A stretch of DNA of 64,000 nt from the NCBI GenBank assembly GCA_950097015.1, contig CATNEN010000006.1, positions 186,001 to 250,000 of the forward strand, given 5' to 3'. The notes below the pieces were generated by a model. It had not been told where the DNA came from and searched no databases. It saw only the letters and a list, made by a program, of their open reading frames with translations. The stretch is from Macrostomum hystrix (lineage: Eukaryota; Platyhelminthes; Macrostomidae). The translations under genes were made by a program, and so were the position numbers. Shown here in pieces: positions 35,297 to 46,850 of the stretch; within the stretch, counting starts at the first letter, position 1, and every line of letters begins with the position of its first letter.

Positions 35297-38087
35297 TTAC
35301 ACTTCGTCGCCCTGATAAACATGAATGTCCTCCGGTTCCAGGGCTCGACTATTGTGCGCATTCTCTGCAAAGATGTTTTTTTCAGATTTTAATAACACGC
35401 TGATAAATAATAGTCCAATAGCAAAAGGGTCTCAAATTCAAAGTCTAGTCCTAAAGGCCAGAAAATTCCTGAAAGCCAACTACTTAACTAAACTACTCAC
35501 CGTACAAGAAGCTGGAGTTATCATAGGCTGTAGGATGCATTGCAATGTCCCGTTCACCGACAGGCTCAGTGTATGAGGCCCGCTCCGACTGGCGAACGTA
35601 CTCCTTGAACTCCTCCTCCTTGGCTTCGGCATTCGGATTGTGCCCCTGCTCGAGCTCCTTCTCCTCCAGGTGGTACGTCTTTGCCGGAGGTCTGTTCGCG
35701 AAATACACAACTAGTACCACCAAGACAATAATAAGAACAACACACACAACAATAATGACGATCATTATTGTCAGGTTTGCGCCAGACAAAGGTGGTTCAG
35801 GGCTTTTGAAGTCTAGGTTGACAGAAAGGAAGCTCAGACTGCCAGATGTGTCAAAGTCGGTCGAATAAAAGCACATTGGGTCAGCACGACAGTCCTTTGA
35901 ACCCAGAGCGACGACCGGAGCTCCATATCGACTCTTCAACATGTTGACGTTGCCCATGTCAGCTGCATTCTTGTAACGGAAGTTGAACACGGGCGTCAGG
36001 CTGCTTCGCTTCTGCAGCTCAGTGCGCACATCTTCTCGAGCGATGGGAAGTATTTGGTACGTGATGCTTGTGCCGTTCGACTTGATAACAGAAACAGTTT
36101 CATTCATCAGAATCCTGACGTCAGTGAGCAGGAAGTAGTCGATACGAAGAAACAGGTCCACATCGACCCCGATGTAAGATAGGTGTGCAGAGAACTCCGG
36201 GCTCAAAGCAAACTTGAATGTCGCGCCGTTACCAAGGTTGCACTTTTGAGTCACACAGTCATTGCTCGGGTCCAGCACAAAGCTGTCCTTCGTTGGACGA
36301 GGAACAAACACGACGTCACCACCAGTCTGGGCAGTATAGCTAGACATGCCCAGCTCCATGGCACCAGCACTGGGCACACTGGCGCTGCACAAGAATCTGT
36401 GAGTAAAGTTCGTGCCGAACGAAGCCTGTTGCGGAGGAACGCTTTCGATTGAAACATTCATCAGCTGAAATCCTGATCCCGCTGCTGGATAGCTGATGCC
36501 GACGGCTGAGCTTCCACTACGGCTAACACGCGAGTTGAAGGCCGCTAGATTCTGCTCGGCCCAATTCACGACACCGCCAGATACGGATGGTAAATAGAAT
36601 TTCGGATCCAACGACACTGAAGATCTCAGTCCGGAGAAACTCACGCCACAACTGTAGGACAAGCTCTCACCTTGCATGGCAAATACCTTCGGAGGCAATG
36701 TGCCACTATGGCCTCCGAAAGTGGTCGCGAATGTCGGCATGGACACGACAGATACGTAGAATGTAAAGCTGACACTTGCAGTCATTCCAGCTGTGCACCT
36801 GTACTCACCAGCCTGAATTGACGAGACATCTTTTGAAAACTCGATGATGTTTGATGTTCTTGAGATCCGGACACCTTGTGTTCCGAAATCACTCCAGTCG
36901 GATGATCTAGGTGGTATGAGTAGCTGACCGTTGCGATAAAAAGTAAACACTGTTGTCGGGTCACCGCAAATGATTGGGCATACCAACTGGGAACTGTCCA
37001 TTCCAGAGTAGATGGTAACATTTTCTTGAGTTCCACGCACCAACGTGCACGTTGAGCTCAGTGGATCGGGACACATTGTGTAGGAAAAGTCTGTACTTGG
37101 AATTCTACTTCGAACCTCGCTGATCTTTGAGTAGGGCACCACATCGCCAGAAAAGGACACGGATAAACATATTGCAATTTCAGAAGGGCTTCGCCTCTGA
37201 CTGTAGAATTCAGCAACCGACTGGTACAACTGGCACCTTGCATACCAAAGAATGCCAGTGGTTCTATCAAGAAACATTGTCTTCATTCTCTCCATTCCAA
37301 AACCCGAAATTTTAGAATCAAATGTCGTAAAAAGGAAGCTTCTGTCGTTCTGGACACTAGAGCAGCCACTCGGGTCAAAGTACAAAATGGCTCCCATATT
37401 GAGCTTGTGTCTGAAGAAACTTGGCGCTGATTGCAGAGCACTCACGATTCGGTTGTCCAGAAATGGAAAATTGTGAAAGTCACCTGTTCCGAGATTCATC
37501 CGAGTCATCAGCTGGATAGACGGCTCAGTGAGAAAATGACGCTGATATCCTGCTGGTGTTGGCGAATCTTGGGGGAAATCGCTGATTGGATCCAAGTTCC
37601 AAATAGACAGAGTGTTTGACGTGAGTACTCCGCCACCGGCATACTCCACCCTGGCTGTAATAATCACCTTGGATGAAAACACACCAGAGAATGGCACTGA
37701 AGAAGTCCCCATTCTAAGCTCGAATTCGTCAGTACTTGTCGACAACGATTTTAAACTAAATCGAATATCATTTGGGATTGTGCAAAGATCGGTGGAGGTG
37801 CTAGTTGTCAAGGAGGCCAGATCAACAGAATCTACAGTTGCTTTAGTGGGACAACTGACAAGCAGTGTTCGCTTAAGACCAGAGCCTCCAGGCACGCCAT
37901 CAACTCGCACCCTAAGAGTGAGTTTGCTATCTTTGCTGAGGAGTGCCATGGAGTTTTGCGATCCTGCCTCCCAGACATCACTCCAGACAAGTAGCAACTT
38001 TGATGCTTCAGAATACACAAACCGAGGCATTCGTTCACAATAGACTGACCAAGTCTGGAGACAAATTAACAGCAATAACAGTTTCAT
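35297..38087 (-). CDS. IgR family copy B, complete two-exon receptor
   Basis: Exon 1 is 38,087-35,501 and exon 2 is 35,364-35,297, giving 884 residues. The donor TACG|GTGAGT (35,501/35,500) and acceptor TTTGCAG|AGAAT (35,365/35,364) agree in phase. Exon 2 replaces the apparent GE-stop ending with ENAHNSRALEPEDIHVYQGD plus EV. Layout: signal peptide (1-17), MPRF hallmark, Ig-like segment at about 345-450, a second Cys-containing domain to about 760, and a TM helix at 773-796. The tail has tyrosines in YHLE, EYVR, YTEP, YENA and YQGD contexts. YENA fits a Grb2-type pYxN site, and the final DEV fits an acidic (class III) PDZ ligand. The juxtamembrane tail resembles L1CAM/neuroglian tails. A type I adhesion or recognition receptor is inferred; the family and ligand are unknown. 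Confidence 0.85.
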
Positions 38088-38100
38088 CTTTGATTAGCAA

Positions 38101-41100
38101 CTGAAATTTTTTAACAGAACAGTACAGATTCTTGAATAAAAACTCAATGTTTAAAATAGAATATAAGTATACTTCATCTGCCAGGTTGTTTGCTTGCTGT
38201 TTCCTATTGAACTGTTGGTTTATACAAATATCTAGAATAGAATAAATAGTTAGTCTATTGTTTAGAAATGATTGTTAGGTCTTTTGCTATTTTTAGTAGA
38301 TTATAAAATAAAGTGAGTAATATTCATAGTCTACCTAATAAGCTACTTATTGTTATAAAGCCAGCTTTGACCTTACAAATTAGTTAAGTATAGACTAAAG
38401 TATAAATTATTGTTTGGAAACAAGGATGTTTATACTACAAGGTTTTGTGCTTTTATTAAAGAACAACAAAGATCTTGATCTAATTGAAAGAATAGAACAA
38501 AACTTGAATTTTTTAAACACAATATTACATGAGTCACTTGGGTTTATCAGAAGCAGTTCTCTAGTCTAGAATTCTGCCATAGCTATAGAAATAGCCACTG
38601 GAAGTTTCAGATAACAGAGAAAAGTGGTCATACCATAAAGTACTTGTAAGATAAGTTTAAGCTTTAGCTTCTATCTTGGCAGTGAAAATTTAGTTTTTTA
38701 GCTTGCTCTTAGGATATGCACACATAGGCACACAATGGAAATAAGTACTATCAAAAGGGGCACCTGCATTAACTAGTAAACCTTGACTTTGAGGTGTAGC
38801 AGGACCTATTGCTGGCAAACTTACTAGTTGGCAATGTCAAAGTGCCCTACAATCCTTGCATGCTGCTCTTAGATAGCTTCTTGACAACACATTTAAGGTT
38901 GTCAAAGAGCCTATCATGCAGTTGTATAGTATATACACCCCATGTAGAGCAAGGCTTGCACAGCAGAGTACAGCCTCTGCTTCATAATCATGGCTGTCCT
39001 TTGTGGTGCCAGAATGCTGAAGCTCTTTGTGATTATATTTTACATTGCTTCACTATACATTGTTTTTTTACATTGACAAAAACCTTAATTACTTACTAGC
39101 TAAATACTAGGCCTAATAGCTAGGCCTAAATTGCCTAATTGGGCTTTGGAGTTTGAAGCTTAGAATTTGAAGTCTAGTAAATAACATATTTATTAGGCAT
39201 AACAATAGATTTCACAGTTGTAATGTTTTTATATGTACGACTGATTTATAATTAAATAAATGAAGCTGTAATTGAAATCAATATATTAGCCTCTGTATAA
39301 GGAACAAAACAGCGATTATCTTATAGCCATACAAATTTTAATTACTAGTACTGAATCTAAATATTCCAGCTAGTCCTTAGTTCAAATATATATTAGGTCT
39401 ACTATTGATAGAATTCCAAAAAAGAAATATGTTCCTAAAAGAGCTTTACAGCAGCTTATAAAGAGTAGCCTGGAAAAGAGGTTTATGAGAAAGACGAAGG
39501 GGTAGGGTGTGACCTGCTTTTTTAAATCAAGGAAGTCGTAAATAATAAAAATGTTGCACTTAATACGGAAATGTTACTATAAAACTTGGTCTTCGAATAT
39601 CGCTATAAGTTTTCTGCTTTCCTGCTGCAATTAAACGTAAATAGCTAAGAAAGTGTTCGAAAAATCTCCAAACATTGCAGGTTTGTTTAAATCGCCACAG
39701 AAATACATAATATGTTTAAATTTGAACTGGCCATGAATGTGATGGTCCTACCTACGAGCGTTACGAGGTAGTTGAAAATCGGTTCTCACACGGCCTGGCT
39801 GAAAATGATCTCCATAATGTATATATTATAATACAATAATACTTCAACTTCCGTTTTTCCATATTCAGATCATAATTTACAAAAAAACTCAGCAGAAAAC
39901 GTATAAAAGTAACAAAATCCCATGTACATACTGTCGCCCCAAAGCAACTTGTCGAACAGTTTCGGCATCAAAGAAGACTAAGCTTGTGAATTTGTTTTGG
40001 CTATTCTATTTTATAAATAAATATATTTTATGTCATTATTTTTATTGTACGCCCTACAATATTGGTCTAAGCACATATTTAGCCTCAATTGTATCCCTCG
40101 CAACTAAGATGTCCCTGCCTTAATTAGGACAGCTTATAAAATTTAAAACACTTAGATTCACAAAAAAGCAGTTAAAGAGATTTATTATTCGACTTAACTT
40201 TTAGTCAGTTAAGTGCACAAAAATTGAACTCCTAACTTAAATATTTTCACCAAGATTCTTTGCGCTTAGAACCTATAATTCAACGTCATATTATATTTAC
40301 TATGTCTGCGCTATTATGGATTGCATCGAGGGTTATAAACATTTTTCATTGAATTTTCTAATTAAAAAGAACACGAAAGTAAGGTAAATCCGGAAACATT
40401 TGTGATTTTTATCTCAAATTATATACTTTGTACGCAATGGAGAGAGAGTCATTTCGGGACAAAAAACTAAAGGTAAATTCACTTGAAAAATTCAGATTGC
40501 AAGTGCAGTCTTACTAGATGACTAAGGGAATCACGATTAATAAAAGGCCCATCTGCAAATAGTTCACAAAATTTCCCAAGCGTAGAATAATTTTTGTCTA
40601 CAATAAAGGGAAGTAATTATATATATACTCGTGTTTTTAAATCGAACTCTCCACTCGCTGCCAAGGACAAGTAATTAAGTAGTCTGTTACTACTGCTACA
40701 TACGCTCGCTTCTATGTTACTTGAGTAGTCCTTGCTCGCTTCGTCAACAATGAAGCTCTAAGCTATTTCCTGACTTCACTACTCAAACAGCACGCATAAG
40801 AGTACGTGTCCTTCATCGATCGCATCGAATCTACTGCATAAGGTTAGCCCTAAAATTTTATGCCGACTTTTTCGGAAGTCTTTGCTAATAAAAAAAGTAA
40901 TTTTATGAATTTTTAATTCATTTTTTTAGCTTGATACAATTCGCACTTCAGCCCATGAAGCCACAAAGCTTAAGTGCACTCATAGTTTGGTCGGCTTGTC
41001 CCGAAATTTATGAGTAAATTGTCCACAACTTGGAAATGTTAAAAAATTGAAGAAATCAACTTTTTGGGAATGTCAAAATATCGAATATCAAATAGCAAAT

Positions 41101-41163
41101 ATAACAGATCACTAACACCACCGTGATGCCAATCTCGATTGACTAGTTACACCCAAGGTCAGC
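38101..41163. other. Upstream flank of copy B and spacer to MFS gene
   Basis: From 38,101 to 40,845 this is unit B flank, matching pieces of 19,800-33,730 with the transposons removed. After 40,845 the sequence is unique, AT-rich and non-coding up to the stop codon of the MFS gene. A 3' splice-site match (TTTCAG) abuts 38,100. No gene was seen. Confidence 0.5.
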
Positions 41164-41729
41164 CTACTTAGCCCGCCTGATTCTCGACACAAAGACGCCG
41201 CTGAGGATAAAGTAGACGGCCGTCACGGAGAACAGGATGACGTAGCCGAGGCCGGAGGCGCAGTCCAGCCTCTGGAAGGCGTCCAGAATAAGTCCGCCGA
41301 TGGGCACGGCCAGGGCCTGCGGCAGCACCAGCGCCTGGGTAGGAGCAGGGTGAGGATGTTAAGGAAATTTTTATTTAGGAAAAAATTACGAACTGACTTT
41401 GCATCAATACAACACAAAAGCAAGCTGGACTACTAAAGGGGGTCGGTAGCAGAGCGTTTAAGTTTGATTCCACGGCGAGGCCGCATTTATTTGGGGCGCA
41501 GCCACGGAGCTTGTCATGCAATGTACGCCCTTGAGGGCCAACCTCCAAGGCATAGTGAAAGTGTACACTGCGTGACGATGAGAAAGTCAGGGCAGATGTA
41601 AACACCTGTGTGAGCGTATGCCTGCGTACAGTATCTGTGTGCGTGTGTGCTCAGGATTGGGCAGAATTGCCTCCTCGCTGACAGCGCGTCTAGTGTCACC
41701 AAATGATGTGCTGTCCACAGCTCTACTGC

Positions 41730-41763
<34 letters not shown>

Positions 41764-44700
41764 AGGACTACTAAAGCTAACTACTAGTGGAGCGCTAGGT
41801 TAAGTTAAGTTAAGTTATTTACCTGCTGCCAGACTGCAATGTCCCTCGACTTGTCATTCTCATCCGGCAGCACGTCCATCAGCAAGGCGAAGTCCACGGC
41901 CTGGTAGGCTCCAAACGAGAAGCCGAACACGACAGCCACGCCAGTTGCTATGAAGAAGGCCAGCGGGCCGCGCAGGCAGGCGAGCAGGGTGGAGCAGCCG
42001 CCCATGAGCAGCGAACCGCACATTATCAGCGGCTTCCTGCGCCCGATCCTATCCGACAGCAGGCCGCAGCAGACCGAGCTATCAGAGGTGCAGGCGTGGG
42101 TCCAAGTGTTGGCTACCTGCTTAGCTACATAAAAGTATATTTGTTTATCTTCTACATTTGAAAACTCAATGCGTTTTTCCGGAGCACAGGTCTACAACAT
42201 TTTTATCTAGACATCTAGACCAATAGTCACACATGAAAGCAGAATTCGCCAAAAGTGCAGAACAGAATTACGAGCGTAGTAGAAAACGAAACGAAATGCA
42301 CTGCCTCAAATTCTCGAATACTATTGCTAAAATGTGACTCGTAGCTTGTAGAAACTCGTATTTTTATATTGGGCGTTTGTTGAGCAATTTAAGCCGACCC
42401 TCAGCCAAGGTGGAACAATTCGTGTCCTTAACAGTAGAACTACCAAAGGGGAATAATTCCCTCTGACAGTTTTTGTGCTGCACCCGAACGGAGCAACGCA
42501 AGCACACGAAGCTCAAGAACACGGGCTAAATTTTGTTGCGCGTCTTTCGAAACAATAATCAAGTCGCCAGCTCCTCAGAACGTCGAGATATTCAATGGAA
42601 TCATTCAATATCCCATAAGCGCTAGTGTATTTCATACACCCCTATACACGAATTAGCACTGTGCCTCAGTGCGGCCTTCCCAGGCGTTAAAAATTGATCA
42701 TCATGTCACCCGAATGTGCCTGCATCATCTCCGTCTTTGGTGATCACATACCTTTATCCAAACGGATTTGCTGGACCTTCAAGGGCCACAACAGGTGGAA
42801 ATAGGCCACTATGGAACCCTGACGCGAATTTCTCCAATTTCACTGATCAAGCCAAAATACTAGGCGCACCTCAACCACAGGACACCATCGCCTAGTCTGT
42901 CAACCAATCAGTCACCACCCATCGCTGTTAGCATTTAAGCGCTGCCAAAAAAAATTCAAAACTTCTCACAAAACGGCCGGGAATTCCCCCCTTTTGGTAT
43001 AAAAAAGAGCGGCATAATGGCTAGTCCTACTGTTAAGCAAGGTACTTTCTACGACAGAATTAGCAAGGACTACTTAACAGTGTTTTTTAGTAGTCATTGA
43101 GAATTAGCTGTTCGTAACTCGATCACTCTGTTGATGCATTAGAAATTTTGGTGAATGGGGCAGGCTGCTCGGTCAGCTTTTGAATGCGACAAGAATTAGC
43201 TGCGGCTGTGCTGCACCGTCTGCCACCGGCTCTCGTAGATTTTTTATGTTTTTTTTCGAGTATCCAGTTTCTATCTACTTTGGACTTACTTGCGAACGCA
43301 TCGGCATCGTTTCGAACCTTTAGTACACCCCTAGTACACCCTTAATACAATATCATCAACAATATTAGCAACAGTAATAATGGTTGCATGATGAAATTTT
43401 GCGAGCAAAAAACTATGCCTATTGGTGGTTTTTGCCACTTGACAACCCGACGAAATCGTTGAATATCTCGACGATGCCGATGTTTTGTGATTCTGGAAGC
43501 TGTTTCATCTCAGTCCGTGTTCTGGATTTCGATGGTAATTGGTTGAATACTTTCTACTGTTAAATGACGTTCAAATGCTGATAAGCACGCATTGGTGAGT
43601 TCATTTGTCCCGAATTAGCCAAAGGAAAATGAGAACTTACGACAATGCGGCCGTGCAGAGCAGAGGAATGAGCAGCATGGAGACACCCTTAGTTGGATTC
43701 CAGCACTGCGGCAGGTTCACCATGTCAGCCAGCCAGTACTCCAGAAAACTGCGAATCAAATTTAAAAAAGTTAGCATTTATGACTCAAATAACCGAATTG
43801 ACTCTGACTGCTGACTGGCGCTCACCCCACTGTAGTAGAAAGGCCCTGCTGCATCAGGAAGCGCGTTACGAAAACCCAGCGGAAGTCGTGCTCTGAATCG
43901 GCATAGAAGGACAATTGATACTGTTGCGAACTTACTCAGAAACAGCATATAAACTGTCTTGATCAACCTCACCTTGTAAAGGAAGCCAGAAGCCTACGAG
44001 GATGTCTTTGCAGTCTAGAACAAAGCGCAGAAGGCAAAGCTTATAGAAAAAATGTTTATTTTGTTGTGTTCATTCTTATGAACTCACGCAATGGCTCATG
44101 GAAGTCCTTCGATGGCGGCTCATCCACGGACAGTACAGTGATAGCCACGCACAGTACTAGTATGCAGATTACGACCACATAGAGACCAACGATGCCCAGA
44201 ACCTGAAGTGTTATAGTTTGTGTTGTGAAGTGACTTGCTAAGGTTCTCATGGCCACCGTTTTGATTATTATTATTCTTATTATTATTTCATGCATTTGTA
44301 TCACTTATTACTAAGGGGGTTGGTGGCAGAGCGGTTAACGCGTTTGCCTCTCATACCAATGTCCCTAAGTTCGATTCCACGACGAGGCCGCATTTATTTG
44401 GGGCGCAGCCGCGGAGAGAAGGCTTGGGGGCTTGTCGTGCAATTTACGCCCTTGAGGGCCAACCTTCAAGGCAAAGTGAAGTGTACACTGCCTGACGATG
44501 AGAAAGTCAGGGCAAATGTACACACCTGTGTGAGCGTGTGCTTTCGTACAGTATCTGTGTGCGTGTGTGCTCAGGAGTCAGCGGAATGGGCAGAATTGCC
44601 TCCTCGCTGGCTGCGGGTCTAGTGTCACCAAATGATGGACCACTGTTCGCAGCCCTCTTGAAATTATTTTATCACTTATTAGTCACTATTATTTGGCTTG

Positions 44701-46850
44701 CTGCAAATATTCTATGTATTTTTCAGTTTTTATAAATATACTTGTATAAGCACAAGCGGCACTGAGGCAAGCAAGAAAAATTATGGCCTATGCCACAAGC
44801 GTAAGCCTTAATCAGGCGTCTGGGGGGTCATGACTCCCTTGACCCCCATGGCTACACCACTGGTTGTTAATATATTTTCTTAACGGTATCCTGGATGTCT
44901 ATTTGATCCATGCAATAGCAACATACGAGTTCATGATTGAGACTCACATTTAGAAAGATTCCAATGGCCGCGCCAGAGATGTTGCCAAGAAGGATCATTC
45001 CACCCATCACACCAGAACTCAGTCCTGTTCAGTCCAACGAATATAATGTTTGTTTGTTTCAACTATTACAGCCCAGTCTTAAATGTTACTAAACGTTTTG
45101 ACTTTGCTTTTCACCTCTCTGCGATGGATGAGCCATGTCCGCAACCAGAGCATTGTACGGTGTGATGGTACACACGTAGGACACTGTCACTACGAAGTAG
45201 AATGGAATGAAAAGACCTGCAAAAAGGAAAATAAATTTCGATAAAAACTGAGGCTCTCGGGAGCACAGCATTCAGATCCCACAGGCGCAGCTTCGAGGTC
45301 CTCACCGAGGCTGCCAGTCAGAGTTTCGTCGTCGACATCAACGCTAATATCTTTAGCGTCCAGAGCCAGCTTCTTGTTATGGAAATCTTTCAGGTAGGGA
45401 TTCGGGTGGGACCCGTTACCGAAGTAGTATGGTCTACACCTGACTGCAACTAAGTCCACGTTACACTGTGGAAGTTTAAAAATGTAATAATTTACAGTCC
45501 GTGGAAACAACTTGGAATTTCGAATCGGCTAGAGAGAGGCAACGTGACCATATTAGCTTACCATTCCGTTTTCGTCTACACTTTGACTTCCATTCGTTCC
45601 AATCGATATCCTTTTGCTGCAAAGAAGAAGCAGTTTCGAAATTTAACAGAAGGATTTTTTTTATTTCTCAAGAAAAGTTAAAAATGCTCACAAATGAACG
45701 TCAGGAGCACTGAGTGCCATGCCGAGCAGACCGATGCTGAAATCAAACGAGTTGAGTTATGTGATGTCTGCTTTGGTGTGTGGTGTCAAAACGCGTGCAT
45801 TTCACTAGTCGCACCCCGGCTCACCACAGACAGAGTGTGGACACGACCATCACTGGTCGGCGCCTTCCAAACCGAGTCGCCAGCCTGTCGCTTTTCATTC
45901 CGACCAGCGGGCCGCACAGCAGCGTTAGCAGGGCTCCGCCCGCCACCATGCCGCCGAGGACGCTGCCCTTGCTGCCGGAGCCGACCATCGCCTGCACCTG
46001 AGCTGGCAACACTGTGGAGGACACGCACTTTTCAGTTAGGTAATCTGGTATATAGATGCCATAGGTATCACAAATACTAGATTATTTGGTAGTCTTCTAG
46101 TGCGGTGTCTGTTCTGTGTCTAGTTGAGTGCCCAGTACGTATCGAGCTAGGTTTTCTTGTAGGTACCGAGCTAGGTTGTCTAGTAGGTATCGAGCTAGGT
46201 TTTCTAGTAGGTATCGAGCTAGGTTTTCTAGTAGGTATCGAGCTAGGTTTTCTAGTAGGTATCGAGCTAGGTTGTCTAGTAGGTATCGAGCTAGGTTGTC
46301 TAGTAGGTGTCGAGCTAGGTTAAACAGTTAGGCAGTCTCTTAGGCAAAGAACTGTGCTAGATCACTCAGTATTTGCTTTTTGTGCTAGGTCCCATCGTCT
46401 TGCCTTCAACGGACAGCAGCAGGAACATGAGGTTCAAGCCCAAGAAGGAGATGTTCAGTGGTAAAATGAGTCGCCTAGGCAGCGGCTTGACTGGCCGGCC
46501 GTTTTCAAACTGGAAGCCGTCACTAATGTCGTCAGGAACAACTGCTGGATCAGCCGCCGAGGAACTTCTGAAATAATCGTTTTCGAAACAGCTTTATTCA
46601 CGACAAGCCACCAAGCCTTCAAGCGCATCCGCGCCGCAAATGAATCGTCGTGGAATCGAGCTCGATGACCTTGGTGCGAGAGCCAAACGCGTTCGACCCA
46701 CTCACCCCAAACGGAAGTCAAGGGAATGATCACTAAGGCTCCTTACCCGCGCTCCTCCGTGTACATCTCCTGGAGCTGGGCGCCCCTGACCTGCAGCTGG
46801 TGTCGCTCCGCATCTGCCTCGGTCTGGGACTCGCCTGGTGGAAGCTGCAT
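41164..46850 (-). CDS. Major facilitator superfamily (MFS) transporter, 14 exons
   Basis: Exons: 46850-46747, 46567-46404, 46011-45825, 45736-45692, 45616-45562, 45465-45306, 45216-45115, 45024-44948, 44202-44088, 44014-43973, 43892-43826, 43748-43641, 42078-41823, 41334-41164. They total 1,653 nt (550 aa) and every junction agrees in phase. A polar N-terminus precedes TM1 (about 68-89). MFS motif A occurs in both halves: GMKSDRLATRFGRRRP at about 127-142 and GLLSDRIGRRKP at 414-425. Twelve TM segments can be placed. A hydrophilic insert of roughly 70 residues between TM3 and TM4 is unusual. All introns are GT-AG except intron 2, which appears to be GC-AG (GAAG|GCAAGA). The substrate is unknown. 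The reading frame is open upstream of the chosen ATG, so extra 5' exons are possible. Confidence 0.88.
41434..41762 (+). repeat. SINE-L copy in MFS intron 13
   Basis: This is a second tRNA-derived SINE family. The head is GGTCGGTAGCAGAGCG, with a partly deleted B-box region (GTTTGATTCC). The body has GGCCGCATTTATTTGGGGCG, GAGGGCCAACCT, GATGAGAAAGTCAGGGCAGA and GTGTCACCAAATGATG. It ends in an (ATT)n tail at about 41,730-41,761. Confidence 0.88.
44313..44645 (+). repeat. SINE-L, near full length, in MFS intron 8
   Basis: The best-preserved head of this family is here. GGTGGCAGAGCGGTTAACGC resembles a type-II (Leu/Ser) tRNA A-box region, and AGTTCGATTCC is a B box. The body blocks are the same as in the copy at 41,434. 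It is not a functional tRNA gene, since the 3' half of the cloverleaf is replaced by SINE body. Confidence 0.9.
44815..44866. mobile_element. hAT-like terminal fragment (candidate)
   Basis: The segment ends CCCCATGGCTACACCACTGG. Read in reverse it begins with a CAGTGGTGTAGCCATGGGGG type sequence, typical of hAT ends. An internal GGGGGTCA/TGACCCCC inverted pair is present. No partner end was found. Confidence 0.4.
46134..46322. repeat. 24-bp minisatellite in MFS intron 2
   Basis: About 7.8 copies of GTAGGTATCGAGCTAGG plus TTTTCTA or TTGTCTA. Because 24 is divisible by three, an open frame with an 8-residue repeat appears (LVGIELGF), but this lies inside an intron and on the opposite strand, so it is not read as coding. 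Confidence 0.9.
46600..46705 (-). repeat. SINE-L head fragment in MFS intron 1
   Basis: Reverse-oriented head region: GTGGAATCGAGCTCGATGAC, then CTTGGTGCGAGAGCCAAACG and CGTTC. It matches the antisense tRNA-like head of the copies at 50.9 and 53.1 kb. It fills much of the 179-bp intron. Confidence 0.6.

Larger units (their letters stand above)
33731..40845. repeat. Tandem segmental duplication, unit B
   Basis: About 7.1 kb, directly adjacent to unit A and in the same orientation. It has not received the large transposon insertions of unit A, so it serves as the empty-site reference for them. It carries IgR copy B with its terminal exon. Confidence 0.9.

Noticed and set aside
46105-46331. Repeat protein with eight-residue LVGIELGF units
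   Set aside because: It is a 24-bp minisatellite within an intron of a gene on the other strand.
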